Origin: Bacteroidaceae bacterium
Lineage (GTDB): Bacteria > Bacteroidota > Bacteroidia > Bacteroidales > Bacteroidaceae
NCBI GenBank assembly: GCA_016286165.1
Contig: JAEESE010000016.1
Location: forward strand, 19,067-83,066
Reading direction: 5' to 3'
Length of the DNA: 64,000 bases
Under the pieces are notes generated by a model. The model was not told the origin of the DNA, ran no database searches, and saw only the letters and a list, made by a program, of their open reading frames with translations. Positions within the stretch are counted from its first letter, which is position 1. Every line of letters begins with the position of its first letter. Position numbers and translations under genes: made by a program. This document shows, one piece after another, positions 22,198 to 31,158 of this stretch.

Positions 22198-24636
22198 ATG
22201 AACCGACTGCTAACCCACATTGTACTCCTCGTCGCCTTTGCCTGCGGCGCCTTGGCACAAAGCTATTCGCCAACAGGTTTTGGCGAGGCTACACCATTGA
22301 ACGATAACTGGCGATTCACGCTCGACGACGACAGCGCCGCCATAGCACCAGCCTTCGATGACAGCCGATGGCAGCGCGTGCGTCTACCACACGACTGGGG
22401 GCGTTCTCTCCCCATGTCGCCTGACGCAGGCTCTTGCCAAGGCTATCTTCACGGAGGCATAGGCTGGTACCGCTGCCATTTTCAGGCTCCCACTGCCGAG
22501 TGCACATACATCTATTTCGAAGGCATTTACAACCGTGCCACTGTTTATATCAACGGTCATCGGTTGGGTTATCGGCCAAGCGGGTATGCTCCGCAGCTCT
22601 ACGACCTCACGCCACACCTGAGCTCCGACAACGTCATAAGTGTGCGCGTAGACCATTCCCGTGAAAATGATTCACGCTGGTATACCGGTTCGGGCATCAA
22701 TCGTCCCGTGTGGCTGGTCAGCGCCACGAAGAATCACTTTGCTCCTTGGGGCACATCGTGGAAGGTTAAGAGCCTTACCGCCAGCAGGGCTGTAGTTGAA
22801 ATTTCAGCAGAAACAGCTCTCCCCGCCAGCGGTAGCAACGTGGCCATTGACATACTGGATGCCAATGGGAAAGTGGTGGCCAGCGGCAAGGGACAGACAT
22901 GTAAGCTCACGGTGAACAAGCCCCGCGCCTGGACACTTGACACACCCTATCTTTATAAGATTCGCGCGCGCTTAACGGTCGGGGGCCGTGTGGTCGACGA
23001 ATCCTTGGTACCGCTTGGCTTGCGCACTTTCCAGTTCTCACCCGACCGCGGCTTTGCCCTCAACGGCCAATGGATGAAGGTCAAAGGCGTTTGCGTGCAT
23101 GATGATGCTGGAGTGCTTGGCACAGCAGTTCCCGCAGCTGTTTGGCGCAGCCGTCTTGCTACGCTCAAGAGCTTGGGCGTTAACGCAATACGCATGAGCC
23201 ACAACCCACATGCGCCCATTGTCTACTCGCTCTGCGACAGCCTCGGACTGCTCGTTATGGATGAGGCGAGCGACGAATGGGAACTGCCTAAGCGCAAGTG
23301 GCTGAAGGGTTGGAACCAAGGTCGCCCGGGCTTCGAAGGCTCTTACGATTTCTTCGAGGAATGGATAGACCGCGATGTGGCTGACATGGTGCGAGTGAAC
23401 CGCTGCCATCCAAGCATCTTCCTGTGGAGCATAGGTAATGAGGTCGACTATCCCAACGACCCATATTCACATCCCATCCTCGACGGCGGTACCGAAGGCT
23501 TCACCCAGCCCATGTACGGTGGATATAAGCCTTCGCAGCCTAATGCCGAACGCATAGGCATCATAGCTCAGCGACTGGCCAAAGTGGTGCGAAGCCTCGA
23601 TGACTCACGCGCTGTGACCGGAGCCCTCGCCGGCGTGGTAATGAGCAACCAGACGGCTTACCCCGAGGCCGTTGACGTAGTGGGCTACAACTACACCGAG
23701 AGCCGCTATGCCGAAGACCACCGCCGCTATCCCAACCGCGTCATCTACGGCTCCGAGAACCGCCATGATATGCCCGCGTGGAAAGCAGTGCGCGACAACG
23801 ATTTCATCTTCGGACAGTTCCTATGGACAGGCATCGACTACCTCGGCGAGAGCGGTGCATGGCCGGCACGAGGCTCGGAGGCTGGCTTGGTGGACCTCGC
23901 CGGCTATGTGAAGCCTCAAGGCCACTATCGTGCATCGCTCTGGAGTGAGAAGCCCGTGTGTTATATCGGAGCTTATCCCCGCAGCGGACAGGGACGTGGT
24001 GGCGCAGGCGGTAACCGTGGACGTCGGGGCGGCGACTTCGTATCATCATCAGCACCAGCCTCGTGGAACTACGCCGATGGTCAGGCCGTGCGCGTAGTTT
24101 GCTACACCAATGCTCCCACCGCCCGCCTCTTCCTCAACGGTCAGCCCATAGGCGGCGAGCCGGTGCGCGATGCTCAAACCGAGATACTCTACTGGGACAT
24201 CAATTACGCTGCCGGCACGCTCCGTTGCGAAGCCGGCAATGGCGCCACTGCCGAGATATCAAGTTTCGGGCAGCCGGTCGCTTTAAGCGCAAAGACGGTC
24301 AACGAACAGCCGCTTAGTCAGGGTGACGTTGCCATCATCGACATCGAAGTGGTTGATGCCGATGGCCATCTCGTCTCGCTCTCAGATGCCAATATAAGCT
24401 GTTTTGCAGATCCGCCACTTCGACTTATCGGTCTTGAGAACGGAGACAACCGCGACACCGGCGACAAGAACTCCTTCTCGCGCCGCGCCAAGGGCGGGCG
24501 CCTGAAAGCTTACGTGGAGAGAGCGTCAATGCCGCAGCGCCAAGGTGCAGCCGCTATGCCCACCTCTGCCACTCCTGCAGTCCACTTCACTACACCGCTA
24601 CTCAAGGGCATTGACGTGACACTGCAACTGCAATAG
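22198..24636 (+). CDS. secreted GH2 glycosidase (beta-galactosidase type)
   Basis: 812 aa; signal peptide 1-21 (ending ALAQ). Order: sugar-binding jelly roll (about 35-190, with LPHDWG), Ig-like domain (about 200-295), TIM barrel (about 300-590), C-terminal DUF4982-like and Ig-like domains. Acid/base Glu415 in SIGNEVDYP and nucleophile Glu520 in YGSENRHD are both present. Fold and residues predict a retaining beta-glycosidase of outer-membrane or periplasmic location; beta-galactosidase is most likely, but GH2 also covers glucuronidases and mannosidases. Residues about 597-615 are an odd Gly/Arg-rich insert (GRGGAGGNRGRRGG). A terminator follows at 24660. Confidence 0.93.
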   Translation: MNRLLTHIVLLVAFACGALAQSYSPTGFGEATPLNDNWRFTLDDDSAAIAPAFDDSRWQRVRLPHDWGRSLPMSPDAGSCQGYLHGGIGWYRCHFQAPTAECTYIYFEGIYNRATVYINGHRLGYRPSGYAPQLYDLTPHLSSDNVISVRVDHSRENDSRWYTGSGINRPVWLVSATKNHFAPWGTSWKVKSLTASRAVVEISAETALPASGSNVAIDILDANGKVVASGKGQTCKLTVNKPRAWTLDTPYLYKIRARLTVGGRVVDESLVPLGLRTFQFSPDRGFALNGQWMKVKGVCVHDDAGVLGTAVPAAVWRSRLATLKSLGVNAIRMSHNPHAPIVYSLCDSLGLLVMDEASDEWELPKRKWLKGWNQGRPGFEGSYDFFEEWIDRDVADMVRVNRCHPSIFLWSIGNEVDYPNDPYSHPILDGGTEGFTQPMYGGYKPSQPNAERIGIIAQRLAKVVRSLDDSRAVTGALAGVVMSNQTAYPEAVDVVGYNYTESRYAEDHRRYPNRVIYGSENRHDMPAWKAVRDNDFIFGQFLWTGIDYLGESGAWPARGSEAGLVDLAGYVKPQGHYRASLWSEKPVCYIGAYPRSGQGRGGAGGNRGRRGGDFVSSSAPASWNYADGQAVRVVCYTNAPTARLFLNGQPIGGEPVRDAQTEILYWDINYAAGTLRCEAGNGATAEISSFGQPVALSAKTVNEQPLSQGDVAIIDIEVVDADGHLVSLSDANISCFADPPLRLIGLENGDNRDTGDKNSFSRRAKGGRLKAYVERASMPQRQGAAAMPTSATPAVHFTTPLLKGIDVTLQLQ

Positions 24637-24659
24637 TTACAACAACATACCTTCCACCA

Positions 24660-24686
24660 AAGCCTCCCATGGGGAGGCTTTTTTTG
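24660..24686 (+). terminator. terminator of the GH2 gene
   Basis: 9-bp stem aagcctccc/gggaggctt with loop atg, followed by a T7 tract. Confidence 0.9.
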
Positions 24687-24758
24687 TAAGGTCAGTTCCC
24701 TTATAACTCCCTAAGAAGAAACTACTTCCCTACAATTTCAAAATTAATTCACATTTTC

Positions 24759-24790
24759 TTTTGCTCTAATCATATTATTCTCTACTTTTG
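24759..24790 (+). promoter_or_regulatory. promoter of the transglutaminase/BspA lipoprotein gene
   Basis: -33 TTTTG ending at 24763, an exact 19-base spacer, then -7 TActTTTG at 24783-24790. It lies 27 bases before the ATG and is the best promoter match in the window. Confidence 0.75.
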
Positions 24791-24817
24791 CGCCAAAATT
24801 CTAACCATGCAAGTTAT

Positions 24818-26140
24818 ATGAATCTGAAAAACTACCTTTACCTCGTGAGCATCGCTGCTTTGACGGCTGCCTGCTCCAATGCCGACGACCTCGGCGAAAT
24901 GACGCCTTCTGAAACCTTTAGCGCACAGGCCATGCAGTCGGCGCCCGACGATGAAATGTTTGCACAGCGCAACGGCGAGAAACTGCTTACCGGAGCATAC
25001 ACAGACCCCGCCGACTACAGTCACTACTACAACGACCCCGTAATAGCTGAGCACGTCAACCGCCTGATGTGTGAAGCAGACACGAATATGGCCGCAGGCC
25101 TCAACAGTGTGGAAATCACCGACGAACACCTAGCTGAACTGAAGAGTTTTGTCGAAAGCACAATTCTCACAAACGAAACCAGGCAGTACGCCAAGATGAT
25201 GTCTATACTCAAGTGGATTCGCGCAAACATCAAATACGACTACAATGACCAGGACGCCTACAGCGTGTTCAAGAACCGGGTAGCGGTGTGCCAAGGCTAT
25301 TCCAACCTGATGGTGGCAATGCTCCATACTCAAGACATCAAAGCTACCGTGGCCACTGGTTTTCTGGCTAATACCGGCGGTCATGCCTGGGTGTATGCCC
25401 TGGCCGACGGCACATGGTTTGTAGCTGACCCCACAAACCGCAACACCGTCTACAGAATGAAAACTGACATAAACCAATACAAAGGCACTCTGCAACCTTG
25501 GAACATTGACATGCCCTTGGCACAGGACGACAAATTCGTTTACGATTTCCGCGACAAACATTTCAATATCCGGCAGGTCATTACCAGCGACGAACTGGTA
25601 AGCGTGCCGTTCGGAGCTCTCGGTTATCGTATCACTGCCTTCAACCCCATCGGCGGCATAAACGAGAATGTGCGCGAGCTCTACCTGAGCTCTAACATAT
25701 TCTCTATCGGCGAATATGTTCAGGGCTTGCGTGAGCATGGTTCCAACCTCACCAACGTCTATGTACTCAATGCCAGCAACCGCTACATCAACGAATTTGA
25801 TGGCTGCGTCTATAGCATCAAATACAATAGTGCCAACAAGACTACTACCTTCCTCAAACTGCTCTACGTCCCAGGCGGCAAACGCGAAATCAACTTTGCC
25901 CCCATGGCCAAGATTTCAAGCAAGCTCATCGAGGAACTGCCAAACGTAGAGATAATCCATTTCGACCCAGCCACCTTGGAGTTTGAGGACTTCTCCATAA
26001 CGGGCGCGCCAAACCTGAAAGAGATTTACATTAACCAAAATGCCAAGACAAGCAGTAAGGCCTTCAACGACCTTCCTGCCGGATGCAAGATCATCCGCTA
26101 CGATCCACTCGAGACAGGCATACGACCTATCTATATGTAG
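24818..26140 (+). CDS. lipoprotein with transglutaminase-like domain and BspA-like leucine-rich repeats
   Basis: 440 aa. Lipoprotein signal ending LTAACSN. Transglutaminase-like cysteine-peptidase domain (about 120-215) with triad Cys158 (AVCQGYSNL), His189 (GGHAWVY) and Asp204 (VADPTNR). The C-terminal half (about 270-440) carries BspA/LRR_5-type repeats (LLYVPGGKREINF, NVEIIHFDPATL, NLKEIYINQNA). Such combinations are common on the Bacteroidales surface and are thought to bind and process extracellular protein or glycan; the substrate here is unknown. ATG 24818 is chosen because it gives a clean lipoprotein signal and lies just after a strong promoter. Confidence 0.85.
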   Translation: MNLKNYLYLVSIAALTAACSNADDLGEMTPSETFSAQAMQSAPDDEMFAQRNGEKLLTGAYTDPADYSHYYNDPVIAEHVNRLMCEADTNMAAGLNSVEITDEHLAELKSFVESTILTNETRQYAKMMSILKWIRANIKYDYNDQDAYSVFKNRVAVCQGYSNLMVAMLHTQDIKATVATGFLANTGGHAWVYALADGTWFVADPTNRNTVYRMKTDINQYKGTLQPWNIDMPLAQDDKFVYDFRDKHFNIRQVITSDELVSVPFGALGYRITAFNPIGGINENVRELYLSSNIFSIGEYVQGLREHGSNLTNVYVLNASNRYINEFDGCVYSIKYNSANKTTTFLKLLYVPGGKREINFAPMAKISSKLIEELPNVEIIHFDPATLEFEDFSITGAPNLKEIYINQNAKTSSKAFNDLPAGCKIIRYDPLETGIRPIYM

Positions 26141-26441
26141 GCGGTTCGCCCAGCGTTTGCAGATAAATAGATTTTTTCAAACAACGAATTACAGAAATTC
26201 TTATTGATAATTGACGGAGATTGGCGGGTGGATACACTCACCAATCTCCGTTCTTCTTTTCATAAATCGTCGTTTCGCATTTGTTCACCCGAATGAACAC
26301 AAAGAAAAGTATGTGCCTTCTGCTACATTATTGCCATAAATAATGTGTATTATCGGGGAATCACTCATGAACATCAGATGTGAAAAAACAGATGAATGAA
26401 TCTTTTCGTGCTTTTTTTTATGATGATGTCGGTTTTTATTG
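26141..26441. other. intergenic region before the K+ channel
   Basis: Holds the terminator at 26214-26251 and a short inverted repeat (ttgttca/tgaacacaa around 26281-26304) that could be an operator. No open frame. Confidence 0.4.
26214..26260 (+). terminator. terminator of the BspA-like lipoprotein gene
   Basis: 10-bp stem cggagattgg (26215-26224) with ccaatctccg (26241-26250), followed by ttcttctttt. Confidence 0.8.
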
Positions 26442-26449
26442 TACTTTTG
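26442..26449 (+). promoter_or_regulatory. -7 promoter box of the K+ channel gene
   Basis: TActTTTG, 36 bases before the ATG; the -33 position reads tATG and is only a partial match. Confidence 0.5.
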
Positions 26450-26485
26450 TTGTCGGAATCACTCACCTAAACGAACAAAAACGAT

Positions 26486-27301
26486 ATGAAACGCCCAGCC
26501 TGGACTGAAAAAGAAAACCTGAGAGCTATCATTTTCGGAGAAGACGACCGCCCGGATAGCAAATTCGACATAGCAATCATCATTGCCATTGCCATCAGCC
26601 TAGTCATACTCTTCGTGGAGAGCATGCCTTCGCTGCCGCCAACTTTCAAGCTCATCCTCACGTGGATGGAAGGCGTGCTCACCGTGCTCTTCACCATAGA
26701 GTACCTCCTCCGCCTCTACTGCGCCAAGAGCCGCCGCGGCTACGCCCTATCACTTTGGGGCATTATCGACCTCGTGGCCACCTTGCCGCCATATCTGGCC
26801 ATCATCCTGCCCGGAGCCAGATATATGCTCATGCTCCGCAGCATACGATTCTTACGTATCTTCCGCATCTTCAGAGCCTTCGTCTTCATCAACGAAGGGC
26901 ATCTGCTGCTCCGAGCTGTTGGACGGAGCCTAAACAAAATCACCGTCTATTTCCTCTTCGTGCTCATCCTCACTTGCTGCCTCGGAACCATAATGTTCAT
27001 CATCGAGGGCAGTCAGCCAGGCTCTGCCTTCACCGACATCGGCACCAGCATCTACTGGGCCATAACCACTTTGAGCACTGTGGGCTACGGCGACATCACT
27101 CCCGTCACCTTCCTTGGCCGTCTGCTCAGCGGTTTCATCATGCTTCTGGGCTACACCATCATCGCAATCCCCACCGGCATCGTTTCCGCCTCGTTCATCG
27201 ATGAAACGCGTGACCCCGTCCGCAACGGCCGCTGCCCTCGCTGCGATTCCAAAGTGCGTAAAGGCGACAAATTCTGCTCTCACTGTGGCGAGAAGCTTTG
27301 A
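26486..27301 (+). CDS. voltage-gated-type potassium channel with C-terminal zinc ribbon
   Basis: 271-aa inner-membrane channel with six membrane segments. S4 carries repeated Arg residues (LRSIRFLRIFRIFRAF, about 117-132), so voltage sensing is plausible. The pore has the K+ selectivity filter TTLSTVGYGD at residues 194-203, and a last helix at about 215-235. The soluble C-terminus ends in a zinc-ribbon with Cys250, Cys253, Cys264 and Cys267, probably a small metal-binding or regulatory tail. It has its own promoter box and is not obviously part of an operon. Confidence 0.92.
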   Translation: MKRPAWTEKENLRAIIFGEDDRPDSKFDIAIIIAIAISLVILFVESMPSLPPTFKLILTWMEGVLTVLFTIEYLLRLYCAKSRRGYALSLWGIIDLVATLPPYLAIILPGARYMLMLRSIRFLRIFRIFRAFVFINEGHLLLRAVGRSLNKITVYFLFVLILTCCLGTIMFIIEGSQPGSAFTDIGTSIYWAITTLSTVGYGDITPVTFLGRLLSGFIMLLGYTIIAIPTGIVSASFIDETRDPVRNGRCPRCDSKVRKGDKFCSHCGEKL

Positions 27302-27412
27302 GTAAGCAAAAGCTATTCAGCCAGTTCCTCATACGAACCCTTTGGACTTTCGAAACTTAAATACAAGACTCCTGAGTCCAACGAGTTTTCTGACATGCGG
27401 AGGAAGTGCGTA

Positions 27413-27446
27413 TGTATAGTGGCGAACAGTTGTTCGCCACTATACA
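27413..27446. terminator. 34-bp near-perfect palindrome, probable bidirectional terminator
   Basis: 16-bp perfect arms around a central gt (27429-27430), lying between the convergent K+ channel and lipoprotein genes. It lacks a T-run, so a protein-binding or recombination site is possible. Confidence 0.5.
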
Positions 27447-27503
27447 CAAGTTTCCCTCGTTCTTCTCAACTAATCAACCCAGCCCCTTCAACCCAATCGT
27501 TTG

Positions 27504-27576
27504 CCCGAAAAAAACAAATTCGTTGATTGATTGATGATGATCGTGCAATTGCTGCATCATGATTGAGCAATCGACG
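27504..27576. repeat. intergenic repeat copy A (attgatgatgat/caattgc family)
   Basis: Starts cccgaaaaaaa, then gttgattg, ttgatgatgat, gcaattgct and tcatgattgagcaat. The same succession of blocks occurs at 58295-58386. Confidence 0.6.
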
Positions 27577-27663
27577 CGATTGGTTCAATTGATTGAAACA
27601 TATTATTCAATTATTCTACCATCATGGGCATTTAAGCATAAATGAACGGAAGAGCTATCAATT

Positions 27664-28194
27664 CTATAGGCCTGAGGAAGCCATTGTCGAATCGGGCAAT
27701 TCGTAGTTGCCATCTAAGGTAAGGCGGAGAGGTGAAGTGGTAAAATTGCCATAGAGAGTGATAGTGTAGAAGAAGCGGCCTTGCTGACCCTCGGCAGGAT
27801 GAAGCATGGCACGCACGGGGAGGTATTCGCCGGGCGCTATTTCCACCGTTGTATTTTTATCGTAGGTGCGCATGGCCGTTTCGCGTATGGTCTTCTTGGA
27901 CCACCAGAGGAAGTGGGACTTCTTGACGGTCGTAACCGATTTGAGATAAGGGAGGAACAGATCCACGCTATCGCTGGAGGTTATTGCGCTGTCGATACGC
28001 AGAGTCGTGGGCCCTGTGTTCTGCAGCAACCACTCCTTGCCTGATGAATGGTCGGGCTCGTTGACAACCGTGCCGAGGTAACACTCAGCGTCGTCGCTCA
28101 TCATAGTGATTTCCGTTGTGCTCTTCTTCAGACAACTGGTGAGCAGGCTGGCACATGCCAGCACTGCCACCAAAAGAAGGTTATTCTTTCTCAT
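27664..28194 (-). CDS. putative lipoprotein of unknown function
   Basis: 176 aa with a clear lipoprotein signal (MRKNNLLLVAVLACASLLTS, then Cys21). The mature part reads as a beta-sandwich (WLLQNTGPTTLRIDSAI..., GRFFYTITLYGNFTTSPLRLTLDGNYEL), but no family was recognised. ATG 28194 is chosen; the longer frame would run into the PspC gene. It lies 13 bases downstream of that gene and is probably the last member of the padR-pspC operon. Confidence 0.75.
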   Translation of the reverse strand: MRKNNLLLVAVLACASLLTSCLKKSTTEITMMSDDAECYLGTVVNEPDHSSGKEWLLQNTGPTTLRIDSAITSSDSVDLFLPYLKSVTTVKKSHFLWWSKKTIRETAMRTYDKNTTVEIAPGEYLPVRAMLHPAEGQQGRFFYTITLYGNFTTSPLRLTLDGNYELPDSTMASSGL

Positions 28195-28207
28195 ATTCTT
28201 GAATGTC

Positions 28208-30130
28208 TTATTCTTTATCCACACGGCTGACCTCGAAGTCGGTGGCAGAGAACCACTTGCCGAGCCAGGTCTTTCCCGTAAAGGCATCGTCGGAGGTGAG
28301 GCCGTAACGGATGACAGTGGGAGCGGCAACATGGATGGCGAAGGTGATGCGGTTCCAGCCGTAGCCTTTGTGGTTGTTGACCTCAACCAATTCACATTGC
28401 TTATTGCCATAAGCGACAGAGTCCGAGGGAATAGGAACGTCCTTGTGGTAATGGACGAACTTGTCGGCCTCTACCCAGATATCGCCTCCCGTGTTGCCCG
28501 TAGCAGGAATCTCCTTGAACTGAGGCTTCTGGTCGCCAACGATGACGTAGATGCAAGCTCCGGTGCCGTCGGAACGGGCTGCACAAGTGATACGGTAGGT
28601 GCCGGGCTGTAGGGTGTCAGTCCGCTCCACGCGGTAGCGCTGACGATGGTTGTCATCGTAGCAGTCAAGGTAACGGACATCGCGGTCGCCAGAGAGGTGT
28701 TGGCCTTTTGTCGTGAAGCGGTCGTTGCAGCCTTGAGCATTCAGAATGCGCCAGCCATTGTCCTGCAGGAATTCCCATTCATGGGGCTGGACATAGATGC
28801 CATCGTGCGTGTTCTCGACACGATCACGAAAATTGAACTCCTCCCATGTTCTTTGGCTGTACTCGTCCTCAGCCTTGATGAACTTCGGTATGCCATAGCC
28901 TGCTGCGGCTCCTGCTACGATGAGCCCTAAGAGCCACATCACGAGCAGGGCGATGCGCTGACGATAAGGCATCGACTGCATCTGCTTGAACTCATTCAAG
29001 AGGCTGTGGATGATGGCATAAGCTGTGATGGCGAGAACAACAGAGGCAGCAATTGCGAAAATATAGATCGGTATTTGCAGCTGCGGCAGAACAGTAGCAA
29101 ACTCCTCCGACTGCGGAAATCCGCGACCAGTGAAAGCAGAGTCCATTGGATTCAGAGCTACTGCTGCCAAGCATACAATGCCCAAAAGACACAATCCAGC
29201 CACGAACACACCGAAAGCGTATATACACCAGCGGAAAAGAGTCGAGATAACCGTCCACAAGGCAGTGAAGAAGCCACCGATGCATCCGATTGTACCGCTA
29301 ATGCAGCCAGAGGGACCGCGATGGCCCTTACCCCAAGAACCACCCCCGTCCCCTCCCGTCAGGGAAGGGTTAGACTGTGCGTAGCTATCCGCATTCAAAC
29401 CGGGGGTCTCACCTCCCTGGCGGGAGGGGTCAAGGGTGGGTCTGGTAATCTCTTCCGCCAGATTCTGCGGATTCACCTCCTTACCCTTCATCCTCAGTTT
29501 ATCCTCCGGTGTCTCGGCCACAGGCATGAGCACGGCGAGGAGGACGTAGGCGATAATGAGGGCGATGCCCCAGAAATAGATGTGGAAATAGAGGTATTGG
29601 TGAGGCAGGAACCACAAGAAGTTGTACGACGAACCTGCAAACGACAGCAGTACAATGGCGGAATAGCCCAAGCGCCACCAGAGCACATCGCCGCCAAAGT
29701 AAGCGGCGAAGCCAGAGAGGACGCCCATCAGTTTCTTGTCGTCGGGGTTGCGATAGAGGCGCTTGGAAGCCTTACTTGCCCCTCCTACAGCCCCCGAGGG
29801 GGCTTCTGTTGAATTGCCGGCTGAGGATGAAGCATCCGTAGCCCCCTCGGGGGCTGAATGGGGGGCCATCTCCTCCATCTCTTCCGGCTTCCCAATCCGA
29901 TGTATAATCTCTGTGACGTGTTCGATAGTCACAGCTTCTACTCCCTGTGCCTTCAATTCGTCGAAGAGTTCGGCGATGCGAGCTTCAAGGTCTTCTGCTA
30001 TCTCCTCGCCTCCCTCACGCGTGCGAAAATAATTACGGAGCGACTGCTCGTAGGTAGCGAGCATCTCGTAGGCATCCTCGTCGATGGCGAAGAGGCGTCC
30101 GCAAAGGTTGATGGTAATATTCTTTTTCAT
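28208..30130 (-). CDS. PspC-domain membrane protein with two repeat-derived inserts
   Basis: 640 aa. Residues 1-80: short conserved N-terminal domain common before PspC in Bacteroidetes (MKKNITINLCGRLFAIDEDA). PspC domain at about 120-200 (NPDDKKLMGVLSGFAAYFGGDVLWWRLGY), membrane segments near 140-205, 280-335 and 345-420, then a soluble C-terminal beta-rich domain. PspC is part of envelope stress sensing in other bacteria. Two linkers, at about residues 88-117 and 228-265, are encoded by palindromic repeat pairs (29778-29867 and 29336-29446) and read as Ser/Gly/Pro-rich sequence. The ATG overlaps the stop of padR as ATGA, so translation is coupled and control by the PadR regulator is likely. 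Confidence 0.88.
   Translation of the reverse strand: MKKNITINLCGRLFAIDEDAYEMLATYEQSLRNYFRTREGGEEIAEDLEARIAELFDELKAQGVEAVTIEHVTEIIHRIGKPEEMEEMAPHSAPEGATDASSSAGNSTEAPSGAVGGASKASKRLYRNPDDKKLMGVLSGFAAYFGGDVLWWRLGYSAIVLLSFAGSSYNFLWFLPHQYLYFHIYFWGIALIIAYVLLAVLMPVAETPEDKLRMKGKEVNPQNLAEEITRPTLDPSRQGGETPGLNADSYAQSNPSLTGGDGGGSWGKGHRGPSGCISGTIGCIGGFFTALWTVISTLFRWCIYAFGVFVAGLCLLGIVCLAAVALNPMDSAFTGRGFPQSEEFATVLPQLQIPIYIFAIAASVVLAITAYAIIHSLLNEFKQMQSMPYRQRIALLVMWLLGLIVAGAAAGYGIPKFIKAEDEYSQRTWEEFNFRDRVENTHDGIYVQPHEWEFLQDNGWRILNAQGCNDRFTTKGQHLSGDRDVRYLDCYDDNHRQRYRVERTDTLQPGTYRITCAARSDGTGACIYVIVGDQKPQFKEIPATGNTGGDIWVEADKFVHYHKDVPIPSDSVAYGNKQCELVEVNNHKGYGWNRITFAIHVAAPTVIRYGLTSDDAFTGKTWLGKWFSATDFEVSRVDKE
29336..29446. 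repeat. REP-like inverted pair inside pspC
   Basis: Left arm 29337-29375 and right arm 29402-29445 are reverse complements at roughly 80 percent. Each arm holds its own small palindrome (ctcccgtcaggga and ctccctggcgggag). The reading frame stays open through both. Confidence 0.8.
29778..29867. repeat. variant palindromic pair inside pspC
   Basis: Arms 29778-29808 and 29838-29867 are inverted copies sharing the core agcccccgagggggct. This is a different subfamily from the other pairs, and also in frame. Confidence 0.8.
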
Positions 30131-30453
30131 TTCTTCAAGTAGTTTACAGTGTTAGAGATTTCGCTCCAAGCCTTGTCCAGTTCATCGAGGAACTGGAGGC
30201 CGAGCGGAGTGAGTTCGTAGTACTTGCGAGGCGGCCCTTGCGTGCTCTCCTGCCATTCATAGGCGAGCAGGCCGTCCTTCTTCAGACGCGTCAGCAGCGG
30301 GTACAGGGTACCTTCGACCACCAGCAGTTCAGCTTCCTTCAGCTGCTGGATGATATCAGATGCGTAGGCCGGCTGCCGCTTCAAGAGCAATAGAATGCAG
30401 TATTCAAGCATCCCCTTGCGCATTTGAGATTTGGCATTTGTTACATCAATCAT
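30127..30453 (-). CDS. PadR-family transcriptional regulator
   Basis: 108 aa winged-helix protein. The PadR core is clear: MRKGMLEYCILLLLKRQPAYASDIIQQL, then VVEGTLYPLLTRLKKDGLL and GPPRKYYELTPLG. PadR proteins usually repress membrane-stress or efflux genes and release DNA on ligand binding. It overlaps the PspC gene by four bases (ATGA), and the small PspC gene lies just upstream, so it probably controls this cluster. ATG 30453 is chosen; MRKG at 30423 is a shorter alternative. Confidence 0.93.
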   Translation of the reverse strand: MIDVTNAKSQMRKGMLEYCILLLLKRQPAYASDIIQQLKEAELLVVEGTLYPLLTRLKKDGLLAYEWQESTQGPPRKYYELTPLGLQFLDELDKAWSEISNTVNYLKK

Positions 30454-30573
30454 ATAATCAATAAATTGAGATAAAATACAGATCAGCCACACCCTGGAAA
30501 AGGGAGCTCATTGCTGTCAGTTATTTGCCATGTGTATCACACCTCATCAAGGAGGGGACGGCGTGGACTTCAC

Positions 30574-30762
30574 TCAGTCTTGTGGCATGATAATCCAAAG
30601 AATCAGGTAGACTATGCCGCCGCAGAAGACGGTGCAGAAAGTGAGTAACACCCAAAGTAGACGAAGCAGCTCTGCATCCCATCCGAAATACTCGGCCATT
30701 CCGCCACAGATACCTGCCAGCCATTTGTTGCTGCGTGAGCGAGTCAGTCTTTTCTGTGTCAT
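30574..30762 (-). CDS. small PspC-domain membrane protein
   Basis: 62 aa, essentially a bare PspC domain: RSRSNKWLAGICGGMAEYFGWDAELLRLLWVLLTF followed by a second hydrophobic stretch and IIMPQD. Probably an inner-membrane stress-linked protein. Ends 120 bases before the padR start and may be the first gene of that operon. Confidence 0.9.
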   Translation of the reverse strand: MTQKRLTRSRSNKWLAGICGGMAEYFGWDAELLRLLWVLLTFCTVFCGGIVYLILWIIMPQD

Positions 30763-31084
30763 AACATTAGCGTTTCTTTAATGTTTAACATTCTCTTTTC
30801 CAATGGTTTTCGCAATTCTTCAACAAGCAGGCGTCCCTTACTTGCATGAAAACCTTAGCTTAAGCGGTGGCAAATGTAGGCTAAATATTAGTACCTTGCA
30901 ATACATAGTACTAATAAAATGCGATAAAATAACGTTATTTAACATTAAAGGTAGGAAAGCATAGTCTCTCCAATAAGGCAATTGCCAAAGATTGACAAAT
31001 AGATTGATGTATATTGACAATAAAAAAACTTTGATTGTGGGGGGGGGATTTTATATCAATCTTCTCGTCAATATGTAGAAAGAA
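30763..31084. other. AT-rich intergenic region
   Basis: Holds the promoter candidate at 30871-30901 and a run of nine G near 31039-31047. No open frame with coding character. Confidence 0.5.
30871..30901 (-). promoter_or_regulatory. promoter candidate of the small PspC / padR cluster
   Basis: On the minus strand, -33 TTG at 30901-30899 and -7 TACATTTG at 30878-30871 with a 20-base spacer; the leader would be about 100 bases. Confidence 0.4.
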
Positions 31085-31112
31085 GCCCCCTCATCATTGA
31101 AGACGAGAGGGC
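31085..31112 (-). terminator. carB terminator
   Basis: 11-bp stem with two wobble pairs (31085-31095 with 31102-31112), followed on the minus strand by ttctttct. Confidence 0.65.
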
Positions 31113-31158
31113 CGATGTTATGAGAAATATGAATTAAGCTGTTAGAGCGTCATCGCTT

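Larger units (their letters stand above)
27302..27663. other. gene-free spacer with palindrome and intergenic repeat
   Basis: Contains the 34-bp palindrome at 27413-27446 and a copy of an AT-rich repeat (27504-27576) also found near 58295. No open frame is seen. Confidence 0.6.
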
